The notes below the pieces were generated by a model. It did not search any database. It was given only the letters and a program-made list of their open reading frames with translations, and was not told the origin of the DNA. Position numbers and translations under genes: made by a program. A DNA stretch of 64,000 nt from Gymnogyps californianus (lineage: Eukaryota > Chordata > Aves > Accipitriformes > Cathartidae): assembly GCF_018139145.2 (NCBI RefSeq), contig NC_059483.1, forward strand, positions 1,303,001 to 1,367,000. The letters run 5' to 3'. Shown one piece after another: positions 12,501-25,849 of the stretch (position 1 is the first letter of the stretch; each line of letters opens with the position of its first letter).

Positions 12501-14600
12501 ACCGTTATCATTTTTCAGTTCAAAAGTGTTAGCCATTGCCTTGCTTTCATTGCTGTCCCGTTTTCTTCATGTTGCTTTATACCTGACAGTAGATGAGCGC
12601 TTGCTTTACAGCGTGTGGACATCTCTTGTTTTCCAACATGACCTTAGGATCTAACAGAGCACTTTAGACACACACTTCTCACTGAAATTATATGATCCAT
12701 TGAAGACTGAGATGCCTAAATACTGTTCTAATGCTTTAGCAATTACTGTTCTCGCAAGTCTGCACCATGTAAGTCCAGAGGGCAACACAAAATTATACTC
12801 GAGTAGGACAGTGAAGAGGAATGGATGCAACAGAAGTAGACAAGCTATTAATGTCCATGTTAATATTTTTATTTCCGCTTAATTCCATAAGCGATCTTAC
12901 TTGCATGGTGATACTTCTCAAGGAGTATATTAATAGTTAGAGTAAAAAAGTAACTTCACCCTTAAATAGATAATTTAAATTAATTTGGTTGGGGCCCTGA
13001 GATTAACAGCCTTGCTGCAGTGAAACAGTATGAGGAGTGAAGAGCTTGAGGTGCCAATACCTTTCCTTAACATCCACAAAGAAAACTTTTATTATTACTA
13101 TTTTCTGTGGGAAGCTTTTCATGTGAATATACCTGTTGTGGACCTTTCGAAGAGAGATGAAGTACAGTTGGCAGAATTGCAAGTAGAATAATCTGGCACA
13201 TGTCACGTACCGTTGACTCAATGTAATGCTGCTTTCTGGGGTCTGTCACCAAAAAACATTGGCAAGAAGAAGAAGCGGACGGGTTTTCCTGCCGTGGGCA
13301 GCAGGCTGGTTGAACTCTGTGTCGCAGGAGCCTGGGAATACTTAGGTGTTTCTGGGCTCCCGGTGTGGCTGGAAGGGAAATCTGCTGAGCAATATTAAAC
13401 ACAGAGAAACCACATTTGGCCCCGAAGATGCAAGTGGTGACTGGGAGGCTGGGGGAGCCGAGCGTTGGCAGAGCATCGCGCCGGCGTGCTCCCCTTGCTC
13501 GGCAGCCGGCAGCCCCCCACAGCCGGCGGGCAGCCGTGCTGGGAGGGATGCTGTGCTCGCGCCCCGCACAGCCCCTTGTGCTCGGGATTTCACCCCCTGG
13601 TTCTGCAGTGACAAACATCGCTCCCTTCGGTCTGCACGTCTGAACGGAACCTTCCTCTTGCTGCTATTTATGTGGACATTGTGGGCTTGCGAAACCGGAG
13701 TGTGTAAATCAGGCTCCGTATGATTTATTTCATCTCAGGTGATGAATAACATCTCAGGAAGGGACTTGGAAACTGAGGTCGTTTTCTAGGCAGAAAAGGC
13801 AGGCTTACCTGGCTAAACAGCACTCCTAGCTGCTATGTAACCTTTGGAAATATATTTTACAAGTCACAGCTAAGAAGAACCACAAAGAGGTTTTCCCTTG
13901 TTTCTCTGTCCCCTGTTGCACTGTGCTTCTGGCTGTAAAGGAATAAGCCTCGTCTAGGCAAAACCAATACGAACTTCTCAGAGACAGCACATTAATCTGC
14001 TGACATTTGTATAGACATCTCAAAGGCCTTGGTAAATTGAAGTCCATGTAGAAAAAAAAAAAAGCTGTATTCAATTAGTCTGAATTTGAGTTTCAGCGCT
14101 GGCTGAACTGCGATACCATTGCGGCTGCACCTCCGTCCTCCCGAGAGACAGCCCCGCTGCCCCGGGCTTGCTCGGCCGGCTGGCGCCGGGGTGGCAGAAG
14201 CATCCGTCAGCGCTGCTGCGGGGACAGCCCGGAGTCGGCCTCTTATTCTGTGCTGCTCTCCCTCAAGGGCATCTGTGTTCTGAATCAGCCTGTGTAATGT
14301 CTTCATCCGCACTGCCGCCACTCAGTTACATTAACAGACTGTGTTGGCTTCAAGTATATCTAGTCAGTAATCGAAAGGAAATGGCAGAGCTTTGTGTTTC
14401 TTTTTCCTCCCCCCCGCCCCTGGCATTTCAGTTTTTGGAAGTGTTTTAATGGGAGCTTTGTTGTTTGCGTTGCCGTGTGGGCAGTATCCTTTGCAGGAAG
14501 GCACCTCTGCCTTCAGCACACGGTCCAGTAGCAGCAGGCTGCTCTGGGCCCTCAATAAAGGCAGCATTAAGTAGCTTTTTTGTCACCAGCAATTGTTTTT
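12501..14600. other. Non-coding stretch with CpG patches at 13440-13600 and 14095-14240
   Basis: Two GC/CpG-dense patches sit in otherwise AT-rich DNA. The first is crossed by four overlapping open frames on both strands (up to 183 codons, 13067-13618, -), as expected where TA-containing stops are rare. No domain or exon structure was recognised. A T/A run lies at about 14050-14063. Confidence 0.5.
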
Positions 14601-14740
14601 ATTATATGTGTGCACGTGTACATGCATATATATATTTATATGCATATATGCACACAGGTATGCACAGACAAATGGAGATATGTGTGTGTATATATAAAAA
14701 AATACATATATATGATATGCATCTGTGTATATACATATTT
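14601..14740. repeat. Imperfect TA/TG/CA low-complexity tract
   Basis: About 140 bases consist of alternating purine-pyrimidine steps (TATATA, TGTGTG, GCATATATGC) with interruptions. It encodes Tyr/Ile/Cys/His-rich nonsense open frames on both strands (for example 14465-14983). It reads as a decayed dinucleotide microsatellite. Confidence 0.8.
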
Positions 14741-14769
14741 CATTTCCTGGCAGCAAGTACAAGAGTAGC

Positions 14770-15080
14770 CCCGGGAGGGCTCAAGCTGAAGGCGTGGGTC
14801 CCAAAGAGGGGGGGGGTCCCTGTGGGTGCCCCAGGCTGCAGACTGGCTGGAGGCAGCAGGGGCTGGGGACGCGGCAGTCCCACTGCTGGGGTGTCTGCAG
14901 CTCCGTGCAGCTCCAGCCCACGCTGCCGGGGCAAACCCAGGCCGCACGCTGTGTCAGCGGGTCTCCGGGCTGCCGGCTGCTAGCCGGGGCGGTGAGCTCT
15001 GTACCGCGCTGCAGCCTGCCGCAGCAACCCCACATGTCCTCTGTGCAGCTGCAGTCCTAAAGCCGCGACGCTGAGTACTC
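14770..15080. other. GC-rich block after the TA/TG tract
   Basis: Composition changes abruptly to GC-rich with multiple CpG and CTGC/CAGC-rich sequence and a run of nine G at about 14808-14816. Open frames are present in most reading frames, so none is informative. No protein similarity was recognised. Confidence 0.45.
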
Positions 15081-15239
15081 TCCTGACAAGTGGGTAGAGC
15101 CTTGCTGGGGATTTCCATTTCCGACCGGTAGGGCTCTTGATTTGTAACTTCCCTGCAGGGTGAGAATTAATCTGCACCGAGAGAAAGCCCAACGCGCATG
15201 TCTGGAGTTGTGATCGTGAATTTGCAGCTCTCTGTCGCA

Positions 15240-15345
15240 CCATAGAGAATGAAGTATGGAAGAACAGAAGAGTTCCCTTTGGGAGGGACCTACAACCATC
15301 ATCTAGTCCATGTCTTTACACCAGCGGCACGGAGCAAGTTAACTC
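15240..15345 (-). mobile_element. Truncated CR1 LINE, 3' end fragment
   Basis: Read on the plus strand this resembles the reverse complement of an avian CR1 3' end. There is a degenerate copy of the terminal octamer repeat (CATAGAAT-like) at about 15241-15252. It is followed by the diagnostic GGGAGGGACCTACAACCATC (15281-15300) and ATCTAGTCCA (15301-15310), then diverged sequence to about 15345. CR1 is the dominant LINE in birds and is usually 5'-truncated, as here. The element therefore lies on the minus strand. The subfamily is not assigned, and the right boundary is approximate because of divergence. Confidence 0.7.
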
Positions 15346-18300
15346 CTGTCCTGCAGAGCGGCGGTGGGACGGGCACCCCGGGCTGGGGAGCACCAGGCTC
15401 AACCCCGGGGACTGCCCACCCTGCAAGGGGGTGGTGGGTGAGCGCTGCTGCCGTCCCTGTCCCCGGGGGCCGCGGTGTGCGGCACGACCCAGCCGGTTCC
15501 TCGGGAGAAGAGGGAAGTACCAGCATGAAGAAATACAGCCTCAAGTTTCAGGGCTACGTGCAGGAATTACAGGGGAAATTATCTAGCCTATTTTATGTAC
15601 AGGATTAGATGGTCTGTTAGCAGAGATCTCTCTGGGCCTTAGTAATTCTTAAATTAGCTCCGTTTTACTGAATTTGTAGTTCCTATTCAATACACTCCAC
15701 AGCAGTTGCTGACATGACTTGTGCACCTCTGGTTTCCATAGGAGAGGGAGGGACTGCAGGCAGTTCTGCACAGGGTCCTCCCCTGTAATCTGTGTATCCA
15801 GATATCAGGGAGCAGACCATGAAAAGCACTGGCTGTACTCCACACCATTCACGAGATACTTTTTCACTCTTTCTAGCCTAAATGAAACCATTAGAGCCTG
15901 TCAAGTTGGTGGGAAGTGAAGCAGTGGGGGGAATTTGCATGTCATCCCTGCTGAAAGCCTTCTTGAAACTCGTCTCTGGGTATTTTTACCTGCAAAATCT
16001 TTTGCATTACTTCTGATCCCAGCTTGTTCCGTGTAACTTTGCATCTCACTGTGTTCAGCGATAGCCTAATGTGGTAAGACGTAACACAATAGGATGCTTT
16101 CTGAGTGATTAAATGCACACAAGGTCATAAATTCATAAGTTCAAAGTGACTCTCCAGAATTACAATTTGTTGTATTCTTTTAAAACATGGACCTGATCAT
16201 GAGCATCGCTTGAGCCGAGGTGCAGTTTGCTTGCTATTATCTGTATGTTCCCAGGGCTCTGCTGATCCCTGAGACTTTTGTAGTGCTTGTGCGTTTGGCA
16301 GGATAGAGCATCCCATTAAAACAAGCCTAAGGCAGAGATAGAAGGGTCCTTTGTGTGGCTGCAGCAGCATCCCCCTCAGGACACCTTTGTCCAGCACAGT
16401 GCTCCAGCTTTTGTAAATACAATTGCTGTCTAAATACTCCCTTCCACGCGCGTGCTGGGTAACTTTGACAGTGTGACACACGTCGTTAGTATAATTGAAA
16501 CAAAGTGATTTCTTGTTTTAGTTGCATTTCAGAGAAAACAAGATGAGAGGTTGGAGAGTCTTCCTTGAAGCTGAGGGTTGTGACTTCTCTCAGTAACACC
16601 TCAAATGCAGTGGGAATGTGTTACCTTCCCTCTGGCTTGTGCCCCTTGCCAGAGATCACGTATCTTTAACCCACCCTGTTCACCCAGACCGGCGTCCTTG
16701 GGCCAGGGCTGCTGTGTGCTATCGCACCGTGCAGGGCCAAGGCAGCTGCAGCGTTGCCTCAGGACCTCGGCTTGCAGCGCCGTGACTGACATACCCGCTC
16801 AATGCATCTTGCCCGCGTGAGCGTTGTGGAAGGTTTGAAAGCAAACGCACAGGGTTAGAGCGGGATGTTTCCCCAGGGGAGGCCGGGGACGCGGCGGTGG
16901 CCCCGGGCTGTGCCCAGCTCGCCTCCCTGGCAAACACTGCAGGCGCGCTGAGCGAAGGGCTGCGGCTGTTGCGCCGCGGCGGGTACGTGGGTGCCCGGCA
17001 ATTACGGTTAAATTGCGTGAGGTTAAAGTCAAGCTCTGTAGCTATAGAAAAGGGAGGGAGGGCGATGGGGGAGGGATGCGTCCTGGAGGCCCAATACATT
17101 GGGTTGGCTCAGGCGACTTTTCTTCTCTCTCCCAGCCCCCCTGTAAAATGGGGTGTTTCTGTTCGGCTGCTGGTTGCCTGTCACATCTATCCAGATTATC
17201 ACGTATTTGGTGCATAACCTGCCTCTCCCTAATTGTTTCCTAGACCTCCTTGAAGAAAGGGGCTTTTATTGTAACGTATAGATTCAGTGTAAGAAAAAGA
17301 ATCTGGTTATATAATTGTATGGTGACAAGTTTAGCTCCTAGTTAAAGATCATTAACAAAGGAGGTAATTAACCGCGGGAACAACCTGACAGCAGAGTGAT
17401 GGGTTCTCTGCCTCACCCTGTTTGAAGCCGAGACCGAACGTTCCTGGAGGCGAGGAGAGGGCCCCGTCCTGGGGAGGAGCACCGGCACAAGCCGGCCGTC
17501 CCTGGAGGACCAGCCTGCCGCGGCGAGCCTGGCACGGCCACGCGCTGCTGCCGGAGGGCTCGGTTTGGTGGCCCACCTCCGACCGGGTGTCCTTGTCACA
17601 CCACGAGCTGCATGACTGGACCCAGCAGCCTTACTGCCTCCTCTTGGGGTCAGCTCTGGGTTTTGGGGTACAGTAGGGTTGTGTGCTTCAGGTACACACC
17701 AGTATTTTTGCTCTTGCCACTTTGCATGTAGAAACCGCGCTGCATGCTAGCACCTCGCCACTGTGTTCCGTAGCATTTCAGTAAGAATAAGCCTCAGGAG
17801 GACAGCTTTGTTTAGGTTCAAATGTATATCCCAATGAACATTATAGGACGATACAGAGCAATGGAGGACTAGATCTTCTACTGGCGCAACATGTAATATC
17901 CCCATTAAGTTCACTCAAAGCAATGGTTTCCAGAGAAACCACATAGAAAGACCTACCAGTAACTGATCGTGCTCATCATGGTGAACTGAAACACAGGCTG
18001 GCTCTTAGTAGAAAAGTAACTAAATCAAATTAGCATTCCCATTTTCGATTAGCTTAAACAGGAGACATGGAAACAGCTGAGTCTTTTATTTCAGATAACC
18101 TGTCTCCCAAATAAAAGCCATTTGACATATTTGCTCCATACACATTTAGATTTAAAATAGTGTCTGCAGCTTGGATGCATACCGTAAGAACATGGCTTTG
18201 CTGTTTTCCTTGGAAGAAAACTTTCTTATTTAGTTCTTACTTTGCGTGAACCACCCCCAGAAGAATAAATGTCAGCCTTTATTTTCTAGTAACTCTCCTG

Positions 18301-18986
18301 CTCTTCTCAGTTGGATGGGTCTGCAGAAAAGATGTGTTACAGTGGGATAGCCACCATCGTGCAAGCCCATGGAAAGAATGGATTTGGAAATAGGGTCATG
18401 GAGATTGGTGAAGTCAAAAGAGGCAAGGGAAACTCAAAATGAAGCCTGTTCCTTTGTTGTTTATCACACCTCTTGTACCTGAACACCACAGGGAATCCTA
18501 GAGCAGTAGCTGATCTGTAAGCGATCTGATATTCTCCATGTGATTTCAGGTGCCTGAGCCGAGTGGAAGCGGCTCATTGTGGATTGCCACTCTATTAAAG
18601 ACTAAACTTCTCTGCCTTTTAAGGACAGCTTAGCAAGACCAATCATTTAAATTCAACTGGCATTGGATCAGTTAAAACTGGAGAGGATATAACTAGACAG
18701 AGCCATTGTGATCCTTGAGACAATATTGTATACCTACCCGGCTATTAATTGATGCGATTTTGCGCTGTGTTATGTCAGCTCGGTTCCCGAGAGGGCAGGG
18801 GCAGGCAGATCTCGTAGCCTGGTTTCCAGCCAGGATCTGTTGTTGGCAGCGTGATCTGATAATCTTAATTTATACAGCTAATTCTGGCTGGGAATCTAAC
18901 TGTTTGTTGTACAGCGTTTAGACTTAATATCACAGTGCCTCTGCGAAGCAGGCAAAGGGCATCGTCCCCTCTGTTTTACATGGGAA
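15346..18986. other. Non-coding stretch with CpG patches at 15350-15510, 16865-17000 and 17410-17590
   Basis: Three CpG-dense patches alternate with AT-rich DNA. Open frames cluster in the patches and overlap in both orientations (up to 126 codons, 16719-17099, -). From 17.7 to 18.9 kb the DNA is AT-rich with almost no open frames. No repeat family, RNA or exon was recognised. Confidence 0.5.
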
Positions 18987-19844
18987 GTGCCTTGTTGCAG
19001 CTGTAGATCTGCTCCTGCTCTCACGCAGCCTGGGGAAAGGCAGCAGCATGTCCGAAATCTCTGCAGCAGATTTACTCCAGCATTTCCCAGTGGTGTCTTG
19101 CCTGGGAGAAGGGTAGGGGTGAAGGATACCTTTGTCCAGTCCTGTCCTTCTCTTCCTTCCATTTTAGGCCACGAAGGGTTTACCTGGGTAAAGCTTTTTC
19201 ACATAAAAATCTCAAATGCTTTCTGTATTCCTGTATATTTCTGTATACCGTGCTATTTTTTTCTGCACAGTCGTGTAGCCAGGGTTAATGTGTACGTGTC
19301 GCCCGTGAGTGCTCGTGGGGAGCAGATGCTGGGTGCAAGGTCCTGCACCTCCTCGCTCTGTCTGCGCCCCAGCCCTGGGTCTGCCGATGCGTCGTGCACC
19401 ACCAGCATCCCGCTGCAGTTGTTCCTTGCCCGCGATCCGTTTCGGAAGACACGGGCATGTCTCTCTTTTCTCCAGCAGCAGAATAAATGCAGCAGTGACG
19501 CAGAGCTTGCAGCCCCCAGCATGTCTCTGGGGAGGGCCATCGGGGTGCCCCTCTGCTCCCCGGGGCCGACCCTGCCCGTGGGTACCCGGCTCCGGCTCCG
19601 GCTGCTCCCCGGGGCTTCTCCTGTCATTTCTCCCCATGGGCAGCAGTTGCTGCATGAGCTCAGGTGGCACAAAGGCACGCTCAGAGAGGCTGAACATCTT
19701 CTTCACATCCAGCCGGGACCAATATTTTTGCTGTTTGGAAAGGAAAAGGTGGGGTTTGCCGTTCTGCAGCATTCAGCAACCACAGTCTCGGTGTTGCTGA
19801 TAAACCCACTCGCTTCACCTTTCAAGAGGCCAATACCTAAATAA
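18987..19844 (+). other. Longest open frame in the window, probably not a gene
   Basis: The frame from ATG at 18987 to TAA at 19842-19844 is 285 codons, the longest here. I recognise no domain, signal peptide pattern or repeat in it; a short hydrophobic, Phe/Tyr/Cys-rich segment occurs at about residues 75-95. Other open frames overlap it (163 codons +, 186 and 141 codons -), so the region simply lacks stops. An AATAAA hexamer (19840-19845) overlaps the stop codon. Without conservation or transcript support I treat it as a chance frame, with a small possibility of a long non-coding RNA or lineage-specific gene. Confidence 0.2.
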
Positions 19845-19990
19845 ACGCCCGGACTGGAGAGCCGTGCCCCGGGCTGTCAGCACAGGGCTGCCACGGCTGC
19901 CGTCTGCGGCGCCGGGCCGGTGGCCGAGCGGTGCTGCGGGAGGGCGGCCTGGCCCCAGGAACCGAGCAGCCGCTCGGCACGGCTCCGACA
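19845..19990. other. CpG-dense patch
   Basis: About 145 bases are very GC-rich with many CpG sites, including a GCGGCGCCGGGCCGG-type core at about 19907-19921, followed by AT-rich DNA. No TATA box or first exon was recognised. It could be a small CpG island or simply a local GC peak. Confidence 0.45.
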
Positions 19991-22900
19991 AGAGAATTAG
20001 TGGGATTTGTGGTGGTGCCTTAATCTTATTTAGAATGTAGAGTACTCTGCTTCATTTTAAATAAGGGGAGGAATGGAGCAATTTACATGTGTTTGTATAT
20101 TTAGCATGAATTATGCAAAAAGGAGAACATCCCTCTCAACCTTTTGCCCACGCGACCTGCATTTTGTACAGGAATTCACTGCCGTGCTCGCGGGGGGGGG
20201 CCCTCCATTAAGTACAAGATCATTCGAAATAGAGTCTCCTTCTTCTCTCAGATATATCAGGTTACATTTCCAAATACATTTTAGCTCATAACGGGACAAA
20301 ACCGTCCATTTGATTATCGTCGGGTTTATGCTGGACTCTTTCATCCCCAAAATCTTTTAAGTCTGGAGCAGCCTGTGCACTAGCCATGCCAAGTTTTTCA
20401 CACAAAGTCTTGGCAGAATCTCTTTGCTTAAAAATATTTCTATGTGTTTGCATTTATTAAAACAAACAAGTACTGTGAAATCTTTGTTTGGTTAGGTTAT
20501 GAATTATTTGCTTGTTTTGTTTCATATTTGTGCAGCTGCTGATATTACATATTCGTAGTTGTGGCTCAGCCCAGCTTGTGTCATTCAAGTAAGTAATGCT
20601 GGTAAATTTAATTAAAGAAGTTAATATTGCTTTTTGTCGTGATCTGACGTGGTTATTCCACCTACTCTGCAAGGAGGAAGCTGGTACTGGGCTCACAGGG
20701 GAGCTGAGGGACCGTGAGACTGAAGGCAGCGGAGGAAGAGCACGGTGAGACCTCCCTCCGACTGCCGGTGGCCGTGCACGTCCACTGCGTCCGTCCCGAG
20801 GGAAACACGAACGTGTGGTACACCCAGCACTGACAAATGGCAGGACGCTTTTATTGCCTTGGCATACGAAAAGTGGGTAAATATTACCCCGCTGCGCATT
20901 TACATAATGATTTCTTTGAGCAGTTTGCTGACAAGGTGTGAGAAATAGGCTGTGGTAGTACGACAAATTAGAGAGCAGTGTGATCTCTAATCCCAGTTGG
21001 TGAGCTGTTTATAAACTGCAGCCACCTTTAGTATATCAGATGTATTTCATTTCTGAGGGTTGTAATAGCGGTAAATAATTTGTTGGATTTATGCAGGCAT
21101 CCCAGGTAAACGTGCGTTTGGAGTGTTCAGGGGAAAAAAAAGGAGAAGGTAGGAAATCCAGCCTTTTCTCCTTCGTTTTGTTTGTTTGGATTGCAAACCC
21201 ACTGACTCAGGACTGGACTGTCTCTCATTGAGCCTTTTAATGACACGTACCAGGCTGGTGGTCAAACGGGACTGGGAAGCAGAGGCTAAAGCCTGGAAGC
21301 AAGGATTTGTATTGCCTTGGAAGAGTGTTGAATTGGTCCAGGGAGCAGAATCTGGAAATCTCTGGTCACAAAATAAAAATTCAGCACTTTTTATTTCTTC
21401 TGTATCTTCTTTGGGTACAGAATGTATAGTTGCATCTTCCCCAGTAATACAACTTGAGGAGTCAGACGCTTTCTTAGCAAGGTCACTTCTTTGGGCTAAT
21501 AAAACTGATTACTTTCTAAATGAGGCTGGTTTGCTGGCTTTGATACGGGCTGAGGAAACGCTCGCGGTGCACACCTCCTAACCTGGGGGTACCCAGAGGA
21601 GGCTTGAGTCTGTAGGGAAGTATGAGGTCATCGGGTATGAAGAAATATCAAGGGAGTGATGCCACAATTAGGGACATTATATGCTTGATAAATAACCTGT
21701 GGGGGTGGACACAGGAAATTCTTCTGCTGTGTAAACAAAGTAAAATTCAGATTCAGGAAAAAATGGGCACATCTCAGGTGAATTGTTTGTGTGGTTGTCT
21801 CCAGCATTTCCCTTGGACACAGTTGCTGTTTCAAAATTGGATAGAGTGGTTTAGCAGGCACAAAAGTAACCCAAAGCAAAGTTGAATCAAATTCACAAGC
21901 AAAAAAAAAAAACACCTCTAAGGCTTAAAATATAACCACAAAAGACCTGCTGGCTTTATAGCAGTATAATTGAGAGCATGTAATAATCCAGTGACAGCAT
22001 GACCAAAATAATACACATTTAAAACAAAGGAGAGAGAATGAGCGAAAAGAAAGAAAAAATTATGAGATAAGAGACTTTACAATTGTTGCCTGTTGTTTTT
22101 GTTGCCGTGGTTGTTTTCCTCCTAGTACCATTAAATTATGTTTATGCTGGATTATCGTAAGGAAAAAGGTATCATAAAGTTTTATGATGAGAGTCTTTGA
22201 GAGGATAAGTATTTGCAGGAGGCTGCTGTTGACTGTCTGAGCAATTCATTTCGTGGTGGTTGTCTAAGAGGACCTGCTGATAGAATCGCTGCTTGCAGGA
22301 GGATGTCAGGGAAGTCATTTCGGGGAGGACGGGCAAGGTGATACCGCCAGGAGTGACAACCTCTCATTCTGGGTGAGAACATAATTCATGTGCACCTTAG
22401 GACTTGACCTCATCAAAGTGATGTAGCTATAAATTATTAGGAAGATTGATCTACCTGTGAACTTTACTGATCACTTGTCCAGGAGATGTAGGCGCTATCA
22501 CAGTGAGGCCCCAAAATGCTTTTCTGCGAGCTATTGTAAAAGCTGTTGTAAAAAATAACTGGCAGTTCTCCATCAGTCATCCATGGCCAGTAACAAGTTT
22601 CTTATCACAGGACTCTATTTACTGGTCAGCTCAGGCTTCTTTGTGAATGATCAAAGATCCCTGTGAGGTTGCAGTGGGGTAATTGAGAATTATTGCTCAA
22701 CAAAGACCTACCCTCTGCTGTGCCTCAAAGGTGGATATTGCTCTTTAAACCATGCATCATCAAGATCAATCATATGATAAAATACATGACACTCAGCTTC
22801 CTAATACCCTTGAGATTATCAACAATTGAAGATTGATTTGGCTGCCCTTGTCCTAATGGCTCTTCTCCTTCCATCTTGCCGCAGAGGGTAGAGATGCACC

Positions 22901-25849
22901 TTCGAGCATACTTCCAGTGGTGCAGCTTGGTGGGGATGTGAAATGCTGATTTTAGGGGCCGGTTCTCTGCACCACTTGGAAGAGCTGAAAGTTAAAGACT
23001 TTAGAAACCATAAGGGTTTTTGTCTTGAACTCAAATACCTATGATTGTTCTGCCCAGGAGCAAATGGGGAGGTTAAGACAGTAGTTCTGCACAGGGACAG
23101 TCTGGCAGAGAGCAGCGCTCCAGCAAGGATGCTTCACGGGTGGAGAAGCCCCTTCCCGTGGTAAGCTGCGCATTAACACCAGCGGCTGTTTTCCTCCCAG
23201 GACCCCACCACGATCCCAGCGGTTAGCACGTGAGATGATTGAGATGAAATGGGCCAAACTCTATTTCTTTGAAGAGCGAGGGTGCAGCAGGAGATGTTGA
23301 CTGGCAGATACATTAACCCTCCCAGGTTTTGTAGTCGCTGTTTATTCTCTGAGAATCAGTGAGAACTAACCAGATTTTTGACGCAAAGGTAGATCCCCAA
23401 GGTAGGAACAGCCGCTTTTGAGGAGAGAGGAAGGATTGGCTTCTTCAACAATAAATACAATCTGAAGGCGATAGTAGGGGCTGAAAGGTTGAACAAATTT
23501 GGGAGTATTTTTATAGGCAGCATCTATCTTCCAAGATGCAATCAGGCCCAATTATGGAAATCAACATATTTAGTGGTAGTTTTCTGTGATGATTCAGAAA
23601 ATAAATGCTAAGTCAAGTGAACTTTGAACAATACAACTGTCTGTCACATACTGGGATTCATACTTGAAAATAAAGCACATCTATGAGAAGAAACAGTAGT
23701 GTCATAACCTGGTCATACCTTTGAGTTTCATAGGCAGCATATATTTTCCTTTCCTTAGCTGGAGATTTTCTGCGTTTCATAAACAGCAGTTAAAAATCTC
23801 TTGTCTTTAGTTATTCTTCTTCCTCCCCGTGTTCTCCACTGGGCTGGGACAGTCATGCAACAACTGTTCAGGTTAAAAAATTATTTCCATTAATAACACA
23901 TGGCCAGCAGTTAAATCATGCACCCGACTCGCACTGCTGGGCACCACACACGCACGGAGCAAAACGACAGTCCTTGGATCTGTGAGATTATGCTTAATCC
24001 TGATGAAAGATCATAGATAAAAAGAATTGAGGTTGATTGGCACTGTATGGGCTGGGCTTCTCCCACCCAAACGGCGTTAAAATTCTGTCACCTGCATGAT
24101 GGGGGCGGATTTGCAGAGGGCGGGAGGGAGGGAGGCTGTGCGGGAAGCCTCGTGAGCACTGCTCTGCCCAGGGCTTCCCCTTCTCCATTCACTCCTTCCG
24201 CGGTGCCCATTTGTTATATGCACGAGGCGTCTTCAACAGTTCCCAAGCTAACCAAGAGGGTGGTTCGAATTCCTCTAAAGTAGGTCTTTGGGACCGATCC
24301 TTATCCCATAGGAGCTGCGCTGAAGTCGGTGCATCTTTGCTGGTGTCACTGGCAAAAGAACAGGGCCTCCGTACTGGAAAGACATGAGAACAAACTGGGT
24401 CTGCTTAAATTTGAGATAAATCACAGAGTTTAAAGGATCAGAAAGGAAAGAGAATTTTCTAATAACCTGATTGTTAAATTTCACTTTCGGGATCAGAGGG
24501 CAGAGAACGGAGGTTGAGAGCAGCATCACGCGTCCCACAGAAAAAGACATAATTTAGAATTGTCCTGTTGTTTCCAGATTTCCCCTGTGAGAACCATTTC
24601 CACAGACACAGAACTTTTTCTACTGAGTCCTTTGCAGTGATGAGCTCCCCAAAATACCATACAATCAGCTTTCAAGAATGATGCCTGTAAAAAACAATTA
24701 AAAAAATCAAAAATCCCCCTGCAACTGCAAAGTCTGTGGACTTAATTTACCAATGCAAACAAGAGAAGCCTGCCAAGTTGCCAGCATAGTTATCTAATTT
24801 GTTGACACAGAGATCACAGGCAACATTTTATTTAGCTCTATACATCTGCATTTGTTTGCCATCTGATCAGGTCTATAATCCAGCCGCTTCTGCATCAGGG
24901 AAAATTGCTCTGTGTCCTTCCCGGTTCTCTTACAGCCAAGTGCAGCTGGGATATTTTAAACTGTATTTCTGACGCTTTCCAACGCCTGAATCTGTTGACC
25001 TTAAGGGCACGTTGTGGGGGCTGTTTGCTTTCGGGGGCGTTTGGGGAAGGTGACAGCGGGCGGCAGTGAGACGTGGAGAGACGATGATCGCGTGGACGTG
25101 CCTGCGCTGTTAGTGTGACTAATGGGGTCCTCTGTGCTTTGAACTGGGGATGACTTTATATGTGAGCCTTCCAAAGAAACCTGTGTGTCTGTGGAAGTTT
25201 AACTGGAGCTAAAGCAGCCGGGTGCAGTGATCGGGCTCCCGGCTTTGGCTCCCTTGTCACGACCCTGCTCGCACCCAGTGCAACCAGGGACCCAGGAAAC
25301 TCTCCCAGCCCCTAAATATTTTGCCCAGACGCAGTCAGGGAGGTGCGGTCCCTGCCCAGGAGAGCTCCCTCTCACTTTCAAAGTTAATTGACTTTTTCCT
25401 TCCGCTCTTCCCTTTCCATCTGCTTGTGCCCGTCCTTCTGTTGCCACTGTCGATTCTTGCATCTCGCCAGGTCCGACACGGCACCGTGCAAACCCTTATA
25501 CAGAAAATCCCCCAAGCTCTTCAGCCCGGCTGCTGCTAGATCTCTGCGAGTATCTGCACTTTTCTGGCATGGAAATGGGAGATGGAGAAGAGCAGAGAGG
25601 TCACTCAGTCTCTTGCCTATTGCCAATGCAAGTCTACCTTCAAGAATCAATTTATCGTACTCAGGAAATCATTTTGCCTGTGTCCAGATGACATAAGGGA
25701 CTGGATGTGGTCATTCTGTCTCAGGAAGAATCTCATTTGGCATTAAAACATCATGATCCTGAATTTTGTCTCCTGACCTCTGAATAATTCTTGACTCACA
25801 GTGATATTTTATTCTTTTCCTGCTTCCCTCTCACACATATCCTTTTGGT
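19991..25849. other. Non-coding stretch, no gene recognised
   Basis: This is nearly 6 kb of mostly AT-rich unique sequence. Visible items are a run of ten G at about 20191-20200, an A run at about 21901-21912, a purine-rich tract (22022-22070) and an 8-bp perfect palindrome around 22171-22188. The longest open frames are 169 codons (20457-20966, -) and 131 codons (21186-21581, +), with no recognised similarity. Confidence 0.5.

Noticed and set aside
14465..14983. 172-codon open frame rich in Tyr, Ile, Cys and His
   Set aside because: It runs through the TA/TG low-complexity tract and into a GC-rich block; the composition is caused by the repeat.
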